Positions 5,110 to 5,382 of a stretch of 5,382 nucleotides of DNA are shown in pieces. The stretch spans positions 1 through 5,382 of the forward strand of contig JAUSKV010000082.1 of NCBI GenBank assembly GCA_030646745.1. Direction: 5' to 3'. How positions within the stretch are numbered: position 1 is the stretch's first letter; each line of letters opens with the position of its first letter. This stretch comes from Sulfurimonas sp. Its GTDB lineage: Bacteria; Campylobacterota; Campylobacteria; Campylobacterales; Sulfurimonadaceae. Made by a program: the position numbers and the translations under genes. The notes under the pieces are model-generated. The model saw only the letters and a program-made list of their open reading frames with translations. It ran no database searches and was not told the origin of the DNA.

Positions 5110-5382
5110 GATAAATTTATCGCTCAACAAACAACTTGATATTATTGCACCCAACACAAATAGGGCTTTAGCAGTAGTTTTAAAAGAGGCTACTCCCGCA
5201 CTACTTGAAGCGATTTCCAAAGATAAAGATTTGAAATCCATTATGAATTCTTTATTGAAAGAGAGTGCAACTTCCTCACAATCCGATAAAATAGTTTTAG
5301 AACTTGTCAAAAACAACCCTACTTTGAAAGGGCTTGGCAATGTTTCAAACACCATAAAAGATTTACTCAACACTCTCAAATC
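5108..5382 (+). CDS. N-terminus of a probable FliK-like (hook-length control) protein, 3' end outside window
   Basis: The frame is open from the ATG at 5108 to the window edge, giving 91 complete codons. The sequence opens MINLSLNKQLDIIAPNTNRA and continues with helical, Leu/Lys/Ser/Asn-rich segments such as KDLKSIMNSLLKES (40-53), VKNNPTLKGLGN (67-78) and VSNTIKDLLNTLK (79-91). This pattern resembles, from memory, N-termini of proteins annotated as flagellar hook-length control (FliK) in Sulfurimonas and relatives. Those are several hundred residues long and carry the diagnostic Flg_hook domain at the C-terminus, which is not visible here. If correct, the protein is secreted by the flagellar export apparatus to set hook length, which fits the lack of a cleavable signal peptide. 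An in-frame ATG at 5093 would add five residues (MLYFK). Neither start has a clear Shine-Dalgarno. It is very likely a real gene; the functional call is moderate at best. Confidence 0.55.
   Translation, partial: MINLSLNKQLDIIAPNTNRALAVVLKEATPALLEAISKDKDLKSIMNSLLKESATSSQSDKIVLELVKNNPTLKGLGNVSNTIKDLLNTLK

Noticed and set aside
5047..5379. 110-aa minus-strand open frame at the right edge
   Set aside because: It opposes the FliK-like frame, which is open to the window edge and has a coherent helical sequence; this frame is Ser/Phe/Leu-rich and would run over both divergent promoters.

Overview
The window looks like a piece of a low-GC Campylobacterota (formerly Epsilonproteobacteria) chromosome, most likely a Sulfurimonas-like sulfur oxidiser. 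This rests on the AT-rich codon use, TATAAT-type -10 boxes without clear -35 boxes, tightly packed genes and the flavour of the proteins. The genus is an inference, not a match.

Layout, left to right. (1) 1-745, minus strand: an exported alpha-type carbonic anhydrase with all zinc ligands, cut by the left edge only a few residues before its expected end. (2) 746-921: a non-coding spacer of 176 bases holding a perfect palindrome (820-835) and a 66-base nested inverted repeat (838-903); it resembles a small dispersed repeat element more than a normal terminator. (3) 922-2598, minus strand: a three-domain signalling protein (receiver, PPM/SpoIIE phosphatase, RsbW-like GHKL ATPase) of the HsbR/CrsR partner-switching type. 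Its receiver has Ala where the phospho-acceptor Asp should be. (4) 2599-2815: a divergent regulatory region with a possible 18-codon leader peptide coupled to the signalling gene, a 10-bp palindrome and a -10 box for the next gene. (5) 2816-4054, plus strand: an HI0933/YhiN-family flavoprotein starting at TTG. (6) 4066-5015, minus strand: a two-gene unit in which an unrecognised 141-aa protein is followed, 5 bases later, by a ThiE/TenI-like protein lacking the usual thiamine-phosphate-synthase residues. It converges on the flavoprotein gene with an 11-base gap. (7) 5016-5107: a divergent promoter region with a duplicated TTATACTTTAA segment. (8) 5108 to the right edge, plus strand: the start of a protein resembling the N-terminus of FliK-like hook-length control proteins of this group.

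The genes do not form one pathway. The carbonic anhydrase would interconvert CO2 and bicarbonate in the periplasm, which suits an autotroph. The phosphatase/kinase protein should control an anti-sigma antagonist encoded elsewhere, since no STAS-domain gene is in the window.

The strongest unexplained signals are: the degenerate receiver on an otherwise intact partner-switching protein; a strong local excess of CATGCC/GGCATG (10 copies between 3728 and 4981, extending toward CCACATGCCG) independent of strand and reading frame; the structured element at 803-903; and the possible leader peptide upstream of the signalling gene.
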